Assembly (NCBI RefSeq): GCF_900103615.1
Contig: NZ_FNGW01000008.1
Span: 56,975-120,974, forward strand
DNA length: 64,000 bases
Direction of reading: 5' to 3'
Source of the DNA: Romboutsia lituseburensis DSM 797
Lineage (GTDB): Bacteria > Bacillota > Clostridia > Peptostreptococcales > Peptostreptococcaceae
The notes below the pieces were generated by a model. It did no database searches and had not been told where the DNA came from. It saw only the letters and a program-made list of their open reading frames with translations. The position numbers and the translations under genes were made by a program. This document shows, piece by piece, positions 50,772-60,760 of the stretch (position 1 is the first letter of the stretch; each line of letters begins with the position of its first letter).

Positions 50772-52991
50772 ATGTTTAAGATTTTTAGGTACTTAAAACC
50801 ATTTATAGTTTCGATTGTGGCAGTAGTTATGCTACTAGTAGTTCAAGCGGTATGTGATCTTTCATTGCCAGACTATACATCAAATATTGTAAATGTTGGA
50901 ATTCAGCAAAGTGGTATAGAAAATGCAGTTCCTAAAGTGATTCGTGAAAGTGAATTAAATAAAAATACACTGTTCATGAATAATAGTGATAAAGAAAAAA
51001 TAGAAGAAAGCTACACATTATTAGATAAAAATAAATTGAGTAAAGAAGAGTATGATAAAGAAGTAAAGCAGTATCCAGCTCTTAAAAAGCAACCAATTTA
51101 TAAATTAAATACTAAAGATGAAGCAACTATTGATGAACTTAATAAAATAATGAGTAAATCAATGATGAGAGTAGCTGGTATTGAAATGGCAAGTGAAAAA
51201 GGAGCAATTCCAAATATTCCTCAAAATATGGATATATGGACAGTTCTTGAGCAAATGCCTGCAGATCAGTTAAATCAAATGACTAAAGAAATAGATAAAA
51301 ACATAAATAAATTAGATGATAGCATGTTAACTCAAGCATCAATAAATTCTGTTAAATCAGAATATGAAAAAGTTGGTTTAGATGTAGAAAAATTACAAAC
51401 AAATTATATATTCAAATCAGGAGGAATAATGCTGTTAGTAGCTCTTATAAGTATGGCTGCAACAGTAACTGTTGGATTCTTAGCAGCAAAAATAGCTGCT
51501 GGAATGGGTAAAAATCTTCGAAAGGATGTATTTAGAAAAGTTGTAGGATTTTCTAATGTAGAATTTGATAAGTTTTCTACAGCATCATTGATAACTCGTA
51601 GTACTAATGATATACAGCAAATACAAACTTTAATGGTAATGCTAGTTAGAATGGTATTTTATGCTCCTATATTAGGTATAGGTGGGGTAATAAAAGTTTT
51701 AGATACTGACACATCAATGGCATGGATAATAGGGGTTGCAGTAGTTGCAATATTATCTCTTGTATCAGTTTTATTTGCTTTAGCAATACCTAGATTTAAA
51801 AAAGTTCAAAAGTTAGTCGATAAATTAAACTTAGTAACACGTGAATCTTTAACTGGAATGTTAGTTATAAGAGCTTTTGGTACACAAAAAATAGAAGAAG
51901 AAAGATTTGATGAAACAAATGGACTTCTTAGAAAAACAAACACATTTGTTAATCGTATAATGTCAATGATGATGCCTATGATGATGTTAATAATGAACAT
52001 CATAACTATATTAATAGTATGGGTAGGTGCTCATAATGTTGATGCTGGATCTATGCAAGTTGGGGATATGATGGCATTTATACAATATGCTATGCAAATA
52101 ATAATGTCATTCTTAATGATATCAATGTTATCTGTAATATTACCAAGAGCATCTGTATCAGCTACTCGTATAAGTGAAGTGTTAAATACGGACATAAGTA
52201 TAAAGGATACTAAGAATACTAAAAAACTTGATGAGTCAAAAGAAGGATATGTAGAATTCAAAAATGTATCATTTAAATATCCAGATGCAGAAGATGATGT
52301 AATAAGTGACATAAACTTTACTGCTAAGCCAGGTGAGACTACAGCATTTATAGGAAGTACAGGTAGTGGTAAGTCTACACTTATAAATTTAATACCTCGT
52401 TTCTTTGATACAACTTCAGGGGAAGTATTAGTAAATGGAGTCAATATAAAAGAAGTAAGTCAACATGAACTTAGAGATAAAATAGGATATGTCCCTCAAA
52501 AAGGAGTTTTATTCTCGGGAACTATAGATAGCAATATAAGATATGGTGTACAAGATGCGACTAAAGAAGAAATAGAAAAAGCATCAACAATAGCTCAAGC
52601 TATGGAGTTTATACAAGATAAACCAGATAGATTTGAAACTGAAATAGCTCAAGGTGGTACTAATGTGTCAGGTGGTCAAAAACAAAGACTTTCAATAGCT
52701 CGTGCTTTAGCTAAAAAGCCAAGAATATTTATATTTGATGATAGTTTCTCTGCTTTAGATTTAAAGACTGATGCAAAGCTTAGAAGAGATCTAAAGCCTG
52801 AAACTAAGGACTCAACAGTATTAATTGTAGCTCAGAGAATAAGCACTATAATGAATGCAGACCAAATTATAGTTCTTGATGAAGGTAAGATGGTAGGTAA
52901 AGGTAAACATGAGGAACTTCTACAGGATTGTGAAGTATACAAACAAATAGCACTATCTCAGCTTTCAAAGGAGGAGTTAGCACATGAGTAA
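50772..52991 (+). CDS. ABC exporter subunit with degenerate ATPase site (first half of heterodimer)
   Basis: 739 aa: permease then ATPase. An extra extracytoplasmic segment of about 160 residues sits between the first two membrane helices, longer than in ordinary half-transporters. The nucleotide domain has Walker A 'FIGSTGSGKSTLIN', signature 'NVSGGQKQRLSIARAL' and Walker B 'IFIFDDSFSALD', in which Asp replaces the catalytic Glu. The partner gene overlaps by 8 bp. Probably a multidrug or peptide exporter of the BmrCD/EfrAB type, controlled by the divergent MarR regulator. Confidence 0.9.
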   Translation: MFKIFRYLKPFIVSIVAVVMLLVVQAVCDLSLPDYTSNIVNVGIQQSGIENAVPKVIRESELNKNTLFMNNSDKEKIEESYTLLDKNKLSKEEYDKEVKQYPALKKQPIYKLNTKDEATIDELNKIMSKSMMRVAGIEMASEKGAIPNIPQNMDIWTVLEQMPADQLNQMTKEIDKNINKLDDSMLTQASINSVKSEYEKVGLDVEKLQTNYIFKSGGIMLLVALISMAATVTVGFLAAKIAAGMGKNLRKDVFRKVVGFSNVEFDKFSTASLITRSTNDIQQIQTLMVMLVRMVFYAPILGIGGVIKVLDTDTSMAWIIGVAVVAILSLVSVLFALAIPRFKKVQKLVDKLNLVTRESLTGMLVIRAFGTQKIEEERFDETNGLLRKTNTFVNRIMSMMMPMMMLIMNIITILIVWVGAHNVDAGSMQVGDMMAFIQYAMQIIMSFLMISMLSVILPRASVSATRISEVLNTDISIKDTKNTKKLDESKEGYVEFKNVSFKYPDAEDDVISDINFTAKPGETTAFIGSTGSGKSTLINLIPRFFDTTSGEVLVNGVNIKEVSQHELRDKIGYVPQKGVLFSGTIDSNIRYGVQDATKEEIEKASTIAQAMEFIQDKPDRFETEIAQGGTNVSGGQKQRLSIARALAKKPRIFIFDDSFSALDLKTDAKLRRDLKPETKDSTVLIVAQRISTIMNADQIIVLDEGKMVGKGKHEELLQDCEVYKQIALSQLSKEELAHE

Positions 52992-54840
52992 TCCAAGAGG
53001 AAAAAGAGCAGGAGGTCCAATGGGTGGCCCTATGGGTCACGGCATGGGTGGAACTGAAAAAGCAAAAGACTTTAAAGGAACAATGAAAAAATTATTACAA
53101 CATTTAAAGCCATATAAGATAGCTATGATATTTGTTGTAATATTTGCAATAGGAAGTGCAGCTTTTAATATAGTTGGACCTAAAATATTAGGTAATGCAA
53201 CAACAGAAATATTTGAAGGGTTAGTTAATAAGGTTAGTGGAACAGGTAATGGAATAGACTTTGATTCTATATTAAAAACATTAACTATGTTAGCTGTATT
53301 ATATGTTATAAGTGCAGTATTCTCATTTATACAAACTTTTGTAACATCAGATATATCTCAAAAAGTATCTTATAACTTAAGAAAAGAAATATCTGAAAAA
53401 ATAAATAAATTGCCTCTTAATTATTTTGATAAAAAAACTCATGGAGAAGTTTTATCAAGAGTAACTAATGATGTAGATGCAATAAGCCAAAACTTAAATC
53501 AGATATTATCTCAGATGATAACATCAATAACAACTATTATAGGTGTACTTATAATGATGTTATCGATAAGTGTAAGTATGACATTAGTAAGTTTAGTGAT
53601 AATACCTATGTCTTTAGTATTTATAATGATAGTAGTAAAAAAATCACAAAAACACTTTAAATCACAACAAGAATATTTAGGTCATACAAATGGTCATGTA
53701 GAAGAGATTTATAGTGGTCATACTATAATGAAAGCATTCAATGGTGAGGAAAAAGCTATAGCTGAATTTGATGAGCTAAATGATACTTTATATAACTCAG
53801 CTTGGAAGTCTCAATTCTTATCAGGAATGATGATGCCAATAATGGCATTTATAGGTAACTTAGGATATGTAATGGTTGCCATAATGGGTGGATACCTAAC
53901 AATAAAGAAAACTATACAAGTTGGTGATATATTATCATTTATCCAATATACTAAGTCATTTACTCAGCCTATAGCTCAAAGTGCTCAGATAGCTAATGTA
54001 ATGCAAGCAACAGCAGCTGCAGCTGAAAGAGTATTTGAATTTTTAGGAGAAGAAGAGGAAGTGGTTGATACAACAAATCCTGCTTCAACTGAAAATATAA
54101 AAGGTGAAGTTGAATTTAAAAATGTTCACTTTGGATATAACGAAGATCATACAATAATAAATGATTTTTCTGTTAATATAAAACCAGGACAAAAAGTTGC
54201 TATAGTAGGTCCAACAGGAGCTGGTAAAACAACTATAGTAAAATTACTTATGAGATTCTATGAATTAAATAGTGGTAATATACTAATAGATGGTCATGAT
54301 TTAAAAGATTTCACTCGTGATGATTTAAGAAGTATGTTTGGTATGGTATTACAAGATACGTGGTTGTTTAATGGTAGTATCATGGAAAATATCAGATATG
54401 GTAAACTAGAAGCTAGCAATGATGATGTAGTAAAAGCTGCTAAATTAGCTCATGCACATCACTTTATAAAAACATTAGCTGATGGATATAATATGGAAAT
54501 AAATGAAGAAGCTAATAATATATCTCAAGGTCAAAAACAGTTATTAACAATAGCTAGAGCAATACTTGCAGATCCTAAGATATTAATACTTGATGAAGCA
54601 ACAAGTTCTGTAGATACACGTACAGAAGTACTAATACAACAAGCAATGGAAAATCTTATGGCAGATAGAACAAGCTTTATAATAGCTCATAGACTATCAA
54701 CAATAAGAAATGCAGACTTAATATTAGTAATGAAAGATGGAGATATAGTAGAACAAGGAAGTCATGAAGAGTTATTAAAGACAAATGGGTTCTATTCAGA
54801 ACTTTACAATAGCCAGTTTGAAGAAACTGAAGCTTGCTAA
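52984..54840 (+). CDS. ABC exporter subunit with active ATPase site (second half of heterodimer)
   Basis: 618 aa. A Gly/Met/Pro-rich start (MSNPRGKRAGGPMGGPMGHG) precedes six membrane helices and the ATPase. Walker A is 'IVGPTGAGKTTIVKLL', and Walker B 'ILILDEATSSVD' keeps the catalytic Glu, but the signature is 'NISQGQKQLLTIARAI' with SQGQ instead of SGGQ. Together with the Asp in the partner this gives one normal and one degenerate ATP site, the mark of heterodimeric exporters. Confidence 0.92.
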   Translation: MSNPRGKRAGGPMGGPMGHGMGGTEKAKDFKGTMKKLLQHLKPYKIAMIFVVIFAIGSAAFNIVGPKILGNATTEIFEGLVNKVSGTGNGIDFDSILKTLTMLAVLYVISAVFSFIQTFVTSDISQKVSYNLRKEISEKINKLPLNYFDKKTHGEVLSRVTNDVDAISQNLNQILSQMITSITTIIGVLIMMLSISVSMTLVSLVIIPMSLVFIMIVVKKSQKHFKSQQEYLGHTNGHVEEIYSGHTIMKAFNGEEKAIAEFDELNDTLYNSAWKSQFLSGMMMPIMAFIGNLGYVMVAIMGGYLTIKKTIQVGDILSFIQYTKSFTQPIAQSAQIANVMQATAAAAERVFEFLGEEEEVVDTTNPASTENIKGEVEFKNVHFGYNEDHTIINDFSVNIKPGQKVAIVGPTGAGKTTIVKLLMRFYELNSGNILIDGHDLKDFTRDDLRSMFGMVLQDTWLFNGSIMENIRYGKLEASNDDVVKAAKLAHAHHFIKTLADGYNMEINEEANNISQGQKQLLTIARAILADPKILILDEATSSVDTRTEVLIQQAMENLMADRTSFIIAHRLSTIRNADLILVMKDGDIVEQGSHEELLKTNGFYSELYNSQFEETEAC

Positions 54841-54859
54841 GAATAAATAATTTTAATTA

Positions 54860-54920
54860 AACACCTATTTAGTTAAAGTAGTCTAATACAAGAATACTTT
54901 TAACTAAATAGGTGTTTTTT
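54860..54920 (+). terminator. Terminator of the ABC exporter operon
   Basis: A long stem, ACACCTATTTAGTTAA and complement, followed by T6. Confidence 0.85.
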
Positions 54921-55061
54921 ACGCTTAAGTAATTCACGATACTTCAAAAACTGTTTATAAATTATAAATCATAGTCATGCCAATACATTTATGAAAGTAA
55001 AAAATGACATTTTGAGCAACGGACGAAGTTGTTGGCGATAGGAGGGAAGCGACTTTTTTAT
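54921..55061 (+). repeat. Intergenic repeat element, copy B
   Basis: The best-preserved copy: 'ACGCTTAAG', 'CATAGTCATGCCAATACATT', 'TATGAAAGTAAAAAAT', 'TTTTGAGCAACGGACGAAGT' and 'GCGACTTTTTTAT'. It shares its first half with copy C (62345) and its second half with copy A (38221). It follows a terminator directly. Confidence 0.65.
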
Positions 55062-55281
55062 TAGTAAAAATTTATTTGAATTTATGGTTGTATAAAAAGT
55101 AAATTTAACATATAGATACTTATAAAGAGAGACATACAGTTAAAATACAAAAAGACAAATACAAAAGACAAAATTACAAATACATAAAAGATAAAGGATA
55201 CTACAATTAAATTATAAAAAGGAACGATTTCCTGAAATTGTAGAACGAGTAATCATATTTAATTTATAAGGGGTGGAGATT
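55062..55281 (+). promoter_or_regulatory. Leader region of the PTS operon
   Basis: No gene. A hairpin CTACAATT/AATTGTAG (about 55200-55243) with an inner AGGA/TCCT pairing stands ahead of the first PTS gene. It does not match the LicT/SacY antiterminator sites I know. No sigma-54 -24/-12 element was seen. Confidence 0.35.
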
Positions 55282-55758
55282 ATGCCAAATATAGTACTAA
55301 CAAGAATTGATAACAGATTGATACATGGTCAAGTAGCCACAATGTGGTCATCAAGTGTTGGAGCCAACTTGTTATTAGTTGCTAACGATGAAGTTGCAAC
55401 TAATGAATTTAGACAGGGACTTATGGATATGGCAGCGCCGAGTTTTGCTCAAACAAGATATTTTAGTATAGAAAAAACTATAAATATAATACATAAAGCA
55501 AGTGATGCTCAACACATAGCAATAATATGTGAGAATCCTCAAGATGTACTTAAATTAGTACAGGGAGGAGTACCTATAAAAAAAGTTAATATAGGAAATA
55601 TGCATATGGCAGAAGGTAAAAGACAAGTATCTAAGGCTGTATGTGTAAATGATGATGATGTCAAAGCATTTAAGAAACTTAAGGAATTAGGGGTAGAGCT
55701 AGAAATCAGGAGAGTTCCTAGTGAGTCTGCTGAGAATATAGATGAATTATTTAAATAA
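55282..55758 (+). CDS. PTS system mannose/sorbose-family IIB component
   Basis: 158 aa. The N-terminal 'NIVLTRIDNRLIHGQVATMW' carries the phospho-accepting His typical of mannose-family IIB; 'IKKVNIGNMHMAEGKRQVSK' is also characteristic. It passes phosphate from IIA to the sugar during uptake. ATG 55282 is used rather than GTG 55273, which lies in the ribosome site. First gene of a IIB-IIC-IID-IIA operon. Confidence 0.92.
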   Translation: MPNIVLTRIDNRLIHGQVATMWSSSVGANLLLVANDEVATNEFRQGLMDMAAPSFAQTRYFSIEKTINIIHKASDAQHIAIICENPQDVLKLVQGGVPIKKVNIGNMHMAEGKRQVSKAVCVNDDDVKAFKKLKELGVELEIRRVPSESAENIDELFK

Positions 55759-55772
55759 GGGGGTAAATGTTT

Positions 55773-56540
55773 ATGGAATTAAGTTTTATCCAGATTGGTC
55801 TTATTCTAATAGTAACAATGATAGCTGCAGTGGATCAATTCAATTTCTTGGAGTCTTTATATAGACCTATAGTGATTGGACCGATAGTAGGGGCTATAAT
55901 GGGGGATTTACAAACAGGACTTATAGTTGGTGGTTCTTATGAACTTATGATGATAGGAGCGATGCCTGTTGGAGGGGCTCAACCACCAAATGCTGTTATA
56001 GGTGGAATAATGGCTACAGTATTTGCTATTCAATCAGGACTAGATACTGCAGCAGCATTACCTTTAGCAATACCATTTGCATTACTTGGTCAATATGCTG
56101 TTACAGCGTTATTTACAGTAATGTCACCTTTAATGGGATTATGTGATAAGGCAGCAGAAGAAGGTAATCCAGCTGGTATAGATAAAGTTAACTATATGGC
56201 TATGGGAATATTAGCAGTATTATTTGCATTAATAGTTTTAGCTGGATTATTAGCAGGTCAAACGATAGGAGAAACTTTAACTAAAGTATTACCTATACAA
56301 GTTTGGAATGGATTAACTGCAGCTGGAAAAATGATGCCTGCACTAGGATTTGCAATGTTACTTAAAGTTATGTTAAGCAAAGAATATGCAATATTTATGA
56401 TATTAGGATTTGTATTAGTAGCATATGGAAAATTACCACTTTTAGCTATAGCTATGGTAGGTATAGCAGCAGCAGTTTATGACTTCCACATAAGTATGAA
56501 AACTAAAAATACAGGAGGAGGTATGACAGATGGCATCTAA
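55773..56540 (+). CDS. PTS system mannose/sorbose-family IIC component
   Basis: 255 aa membrane protein with the IIC pattern 'AAVDQFNFLESLYRPIVIGP', 'IVGAIMGDLQTGLIVGGSYE' and 'LMMIGAMPVGGAQPPNAVIG'. Together with IID it forms the sugar channel. Two ATGs are close; 55773 has better distance from GGGGGT. It overlaps the next gene by 11 bp. Most like N-acetylgalactosamine/sorbose types, but the sugar is not determined. Confidence 0.92.
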   Translation: MELSFIQIGLILIVTMIAAVDQFNFLESLYRPIVIGPIVGAIMGDLQTGLIVGGSYELMMIGAMPVGGAQPPNAVIGGIMATVFAIQSGLDTAAALPLAIPFALLGQYAVTALFTVMSPLMGLCDKAAEEGNPAGIDKVNYMAMGILAVLFALIVLAGLLAGQTIGETLTKVLPIQVWNGLTAAGKMMPALGFAMLLKVMLSKEYAIFMILGFVLVAYGKLPLLAIAMVGIAAAVYDFHISMKTKNTGGGMTDGI

Positions 56541-57372
56541 TACTGAAACTATGATGAGAGGACAGAAAGAATATATAGACAAAACTGAAGGTCAAAACCT
56601 TGATAATAAGACGTTAAATCAAATGGCTTGGAGATCTATGTTTTTACAAGCATCATTTAATTATGAAAGAATGCAAGCTGGAGGTTGGTTATATTCAATA
56701 CTTCCAGGATTGAAGAAAATACACAAAAATAAAGAAGATTTATCAACATCAATGAAACATAATTTAGAGTTTTTTAACTGCCATCCATTTTTAATAACTT
56801 TCGTTATGGGAATAGTATTATCTCTTGAGCAAAAAAAATCAGATGTTCAAACTATACGTGCTTTAAGAGTTGCGGCAATGGGTCCTCTAGGTGGAATAGG
56901 AGATGCAATATTCTGGTTTACCCTATTACCAATATCAGCTGGTATAGGAGCCAACCTTTCTCTTCAAGGTAGTATTTTAGGACCGATTATATTCTTTATA
57001 TTATTCAACGTTGTTCATTTAGGATTGAGATTTGGATTGATGCATTGGTCATATAAAGTAGGTGTTGAAGGAATAGCTAAGCTTACTAAAAATGCTAAGG
57101 AATTTACAAGAGCAGCTACAGTACTTGGGATGATAGTTGTAGGCGCTTTAATAGCTTCATATGTAAGTGTAACATTAGTTACTCCAGAATACTTAAGCAT
57201 GTCAGGTACTATAGATTTACAAAAAATATTAGATTCTATAATGCCGTGTTTACTACCTCTTGCTGTAACATTTGGTATGTATGGATTAGTTAAGAAAAAT
57301 GTATCTCCATTAATAAATATATTAGTATTAGTTGTAATAGGTATAGCAGGTGCATTTATAGGTATATTCTAG
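56530..57372 (+). CDS. PTS system mannose-family IID component
   Basis: 280 aa. The soluble start ('LNQMAWRSMFLQASFNYERM' then 'QAGGWLYSILPGLKKI') and 'MGPLGGIGDAIFWFTLLPIS' are standard IID motifs, followed by C-terminal membrane segments. Works with IIC in translocation. GGAGGAGG lies before the ATG, inside the end of the IIC gene. Confidence 0.93.
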   Translation: MASNTETMMRGQKEYIDKTEGQNLDNKTLNQMAWRSMFLQASFNYERMQAGGWLYSILPGLKKIHKNKEDLSTSMKHNLEFFNCHPFLITFVMGIVLSLEQKKSDVQTIRALRVAAMGPLGGIGDAIFWFTLLPISAGIGANLSLQGSILGPIIFFILFNVVHLGLRFGLMHWSYKVGVEGIAKLTKNAKEFTRAATVLGMIVVGALIASYVSVTLVTPEYLSMSGTIDLQKILDSIMPCLLPLAVTFGMYGLVKKNVSPLINILVLVVIGIAGAFIGIF

Positions 57373-57382
57373 GGGGATAAAA

Positions 57383-57784
57383 ATGATTATAATAACTGGT
57401 CATGGAAAGTTTGCATCAGGATTAAAAACTAGCTTAGATTTAATAGTAGGAAATTATGATTTTGTAAAACCTATAGATTTTACGGAAGAAAAATCTCCAG
57501 AGAGTTTAAAATCTGAAATGAAAACATTTGTAGAGAGTATAGAAGATAAAGTATATATTTTTACAGACTTAGTAGGAGGAACTCCATTTAAAGTAAGTAG
57601 TGAGTTAACTCTAGAACATTCAAATATAGAAGTTCTTTGTGGAACTAATTTGCCAATGCTTGTAGAAGCTACAATGATGGTGTCTTTAGGATGTGATTTG
57701 GATAGTGAATCTATAAAAGATGCTGGGGTGAATAGTATAAGGCCACAAGTAAAAAAAGTAGTATTTTCAGAAGATGGAATATAA
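57383..57784 (+). CDS. PTS system mannose-family IIA component
   Basis: 133 aa. 'MIIITGHGKFASGLKTSLDL' places the phosphorylated His at residue 7, and 'IFTDLVGGTPFKVSSELT' is the conserved second motif of the EIIA-Man fold. It takes phosphate from HPr. Last gene of the operon. No sugar-catabolic gene is linked here. Confidence 0.92.
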   Translation: MIIITGHGKFASGLKTSLDLIVGNYDFVKPIDFTEEKSPESLKSEMKTFVESIEDKVYIFTDLVGGTPFKVSSELTLEHSNIEVLCGTNLPMLVEATMMVSLGCDLDSESIKDAGVNSIRPQVKKVVFSEDGI

Positions 57785-57795
57785 TTCATATTAAT

Positions 57796-57830
57796 AAAAA
57801 GAGATACCTTAGGTATCTCTTTTGTTTTTT
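57796..57830 (+). terminator. Terminator of the PTS operon
   Basis: Stem AAAGAGATACC/GGTATCTCTTT, then a T-rich tail. Confidence 0.85.
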
Positions 57831-57875
57831 GGGAAAAATGATATACTGAATATAAAAATATTTAGGAGGAAAATT

Positions 57876-59090
57876 ATGAAAAAAATATTATCGATAATGA
57901 TTGCAATTATTTTAGTTGTATTTAGTGTAGTTGGTTGTTCGAAAAAAACTAATGAAGTCGTCAAAAAAGACGTCTTAAGTAAAACTCAAGATGAAATTAT
58001 TGAGTCGGCAAAAGGAAGTACTGTTAGTTTTTATGGTTATGGTGGAGATGAGGTAATGAACAAATGGTTTGACAAAAATGTAATACCTCAAATGAAAGAA
58101 AAGTATGATATTACAGTTAAAAGGGTTGGAATGGATATTGATAGTATACTCAACCAATTAATAACTGAAAAACAAGTTAAAAATGCTGATGGAACCATAG
58201 ATGTAGTATGGATAAATGGAGAAAACTTTAAAAATGCAAAAGAAAATGATTTATTATTAGGAGCATTTACTAAAAAACTTGAAAACTTTGAAAAATACGT
58301 AGATACAAAATCAGATGATATTACTGTTGATTTTGGTACAAATACTTCTGAGATGGAAGCTCCTTGGGGTAAATCTCAGTTTACTATATTAAAAAATAAT
58401 AAAAATGTAAATGAAAGTATAAAAAGTGCAGATGAACTAAAAAAAATAATAAAAAAATATCCAGGTAAATTTACATATCCAGCATTACCTGATTTTACAG
58501 GAAGTGCATTTGTAAGAAATATAATTTATGATGTTGTAGGATATGAAAATATAAAAAATCTACCAGAGGATGAAGCTAAAGTTAAAGAAGCTATAAAGCC
58601 AGCAATAGATTATTTAAATGAAATAAAGCCATATCTATGGAATAAAGGTACTACATATCCATCTACATTATCACAATTAGATAATATGTATTCAGACAAT
58701 GAGGTTTATTTTACAATGACATATGCACCATCAAGTGTATCTAAGAGAATAGAAAGTGGCGAATTTAATAAAGAAACAAAAACAATTAAATTTGATAAAG
58801 GAAACTTAGGAAATACTCACTTTTTAACTATTCCAAACACAAGTCCAAATCCTGACGGTGCAATAGTTTTAATTAATTACTTATTAGGGTTAGAAGCTCA
58901 ATCTTCAAAATCAAATATAAATAATTGGGGCGATGCATCGATTATAGATATTAGTAAGTTAAATAATGATGATAAGAAGATGTTTGACAACTCTATAGTA
59001 ATAGAAAATTCAGTTCCAGAGCTAAAGGCTGGACTAGTACCAATAATAGAGAAAATATGGACTGAAGAGGTTCTAGAAAGTGCTAAATAA
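57876..59090 (+). CDS. ynjB: YnjB-type ABC transporter substrate-binding lipoprotein
   Basis: 404 aa. Signal peptide with lipobox 'FSVVGC'. The body strongly resembles E. coli YnjB as I remember it: 'VSFYGYGGDEVMNKWFD', 'IDVVWINGENFKNAKENDLL', 'EAPWGKSQFTIL', 'FTYPALPDFTGSAFVRN' and 'LGNTHFLTIPNTSPNPDGA'. It would capture an unknown solute outside the cell for the permeases that follow. ATG 57876 has AGGAGG upstream; an in-frame ATG at 57822 precedes that site and is unlikely. Confidence 0.88.
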   Translation: MKKILSIMIAIILVVFSVVGCSKKTNEVVKKDVLSKTQDEIIESAKGSTVSFYGYGGDEVMNKWFDKNVIPQMKEKYDITVKRVGMDIDSILNQLITEKQVKNADGTIDVVWINGENFKNAKENDLLLGAFTKKLENFEKYVDTKSDDITVDFGTNTSEMEAPWGKSQFTILKNNKNVNESIKSADELKKIIKKYPGKFTYPALPDFTGSAFVRNIIYDVVGYENIKNLPEDEAKVKEAIKPAIDYLNEIKPYLWNKGTTYPSTLSQLDNMYSDNEVYFTMTYAPSSVSKRIESGEFNKETKTIKFDKGNLGNTHFLTIPNTSPNPDGAIVLINYLLGLEAQSSKSNINNWGDASIIDISKLNNDDKKMFDNSIVIENSVPELKAGLVPIIEKIWTEEVLESAK

Positions 59091-59940
59091 AATAAAACCA
59101 TATATATATATAACTCCCGTAACGATGCTACTAGCTTTTGTTATGGGAGTTGGAATATTCACTTGTGTAGGACAAAGTTTGGGATATTTTCCTCAAATTG
59201 GATTAAATGATTTGACATTTAAATACTATGAGGAAATATTTAGAGATAAAACTTTTATTAGGTCTTTTTTATTTACATTAAAAGTTTCTTTGATATCATC
59301 TGCTATATCTGTTTTTATAGGAGTTTTAGTTTCCTATTTTTTATCTAAAACTAAACATACTAAATTTAGAGAAGCAATATTTAAATTACCTATAATAGTT
59401 CCACATATTGTAGCTGTAGTAATTGTAATTATTATATTTTCACAAAGTGGAATTATATCTAGATTATTATATAATTTAGGGATAATAAATGATTCATCTC
59501 AATTTATGCAATTAGTATTAGATAAAAAAGGATTGGGAATTATTATGACATACATATGGAAAGGTATTCCATATGTGATAATAACAGTATATAGTATTTT
59601 AAAATCTAAAAGTGAAAAAATGGAGTTAGCAGCTAAAAATTTGGGAGCGAGTGAAATACAAGTATTTAAACGTATAGTTCTGCCAACAGCTATGCCTAGT
59701 ATGATATCATCTTTTTTGATATTATTTTCATTTTCATTTGGATCATTTGAAGTGCCATTTTTAATTGGGCCATCATCCCCAAAGACACTTCCGGTATATG
59801 CATATTTAATATATTCCAGCTCTGATTTATGCCAAAGACCGCTTGCGATGGCAATAAATGTAATAATATCATTATCAAGTATTATTTTATTAATTTTATA
59901 TAATAAAGTATTTAATAAACTATATAAATTTAAAGTATAG
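59080..59940 (+). CDS. ABC transporter permease, first subunit (YnjC-like)
   Basis: 286 aa, six membrane segments, with the EAA loop 'ELAAKNLGASEIQVFKRIVL' near residue 185. GTG start inside the end of the binding-protein gene, with GAGG upstream. E. coli YnjC is one fused permease; here it is split in two genes, as in spermidine/iron-type importers. Confidence 0.85.
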   Translation: MLNKIKPYIYITPVTMLLAFVMGVGIFTCVGQSLGYFPQIGLNDLTFKYYEEIFRDKTFIRSFLFTLKVSLISSAISVFIGVLVSYFLSKTKHTKFREAIFKLPIIVPHIVAVVIVIIIFSQSGIISRLLYNLGIINDSSQFMQLVLDKKGLGIIMTYIWKGIPYVIITVYSILKSKSEKMELAAKNLGASEIQVFKRIVLPTAMPSMISSFLILFSFSFGSFEVPFLIGPSSPKTLPVYAYLIYSSSDLCQRPLAMAINVIISLSSIILLILYNKVFNKLYKFKV

Positions 59941-59948
59941 GAGTTTTT

Positions 59949-60743
59949 ATGAGCAATAAATTAAAAAAATTAGTTATATATTTGGCAATGCTAAGTATAT
60001 TTGTTCCAATAATAATTCTTGCAATATGGGGATTTACTAGTTCTTGGGTATATCCAAAGTTAACACCAAGTGAGTATTCGTTAAGAGGAATAGAATATAT
60101 TTTAAATAAAGAAAATTTAAGAACTATGGTAAATAGTTTGATTATAGCTATTGTGGTATCTTTAATTACCATTTTAATTACTGTACCGGCAGCGTATTCT
60201 TTAACTATATACAATTTTAAAGGAAAAAAATTAATAGAATTATTGATACTATCGCCGATAATAATTCCATTGATTTCAGTTGCTATGGGAATACACATAA
60301 CTTTTTTAAAATTAAATATAGCAAATACACTATTAGGTGTAATTATTATAAATATTATTCCCTGTATCCCTTATTCCGTAAGAATACTTAGCGATACTTA
60401 TAAAATTATAGGCAATAAGTTTGAAATACAGGCAAAAACTTTAGGAGCAAATAAAAAAGAAATTTTTATAAAAATTACACTACCGCTCTTAGCTCCAGGG
60501 ATTATGAGTGCATTCAGTATGTGTTTTATAATTTCATTTAGTCAATATTTTTTAACGATGCTTATAGGTGGAGGTAAAATTATAACTTATCCAATGGTTA
60601 TGTTTCCATATATACAAAGCGGAGATAGACTTTTATCATCCTTGTATAGTTTAGTATTTATAGCTATAAGCTTAATAGTATTATTTATCATGCAAAGTAT
60701 AGTTAATAAATTTTTTAAGTCTCAAATTAAATTAATAGATTAA
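59949..60743 (+). CDS. ABC transporter permease, second subunit (YnjC-like)
   Basis: 264 aa, six membrane segments. The EAA loop is 'EIQAKTLGANKKEIFIKITL' near residue 160, followed by 'PLLAPGIMSAFSMCFIISFS'. AGGAG is just before the ATG, eight bases after the first permease. Pairs with it to form the membrane channel. Confidence 0.87.
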   Translation: MSNKLKKLVIYLAMLSIFVPIIILAIWGFTSSWVYPKLTPSEYSLRGIEYILNKENLRTMVNSLIIAIVVSLITILITVPAAYSLTIYNFKGKKLIELLILSPIIIPLISVAMGIHITFLKLNIANTLLGVIIINIIPCIPYSVRILSDTYKIIGNKFEIQAKTLGANKKEIFIKITLPLLAPGIMSAFSMCFIISFSQYFLTMLIGGGKIITYPMVMFPYIQSGDRLLSSLYSLVFIAISLIVLFIMQSIVNKFFKSQIKLID

Positions 60744-60760
60744 ACTAGAGAGGAAATAGA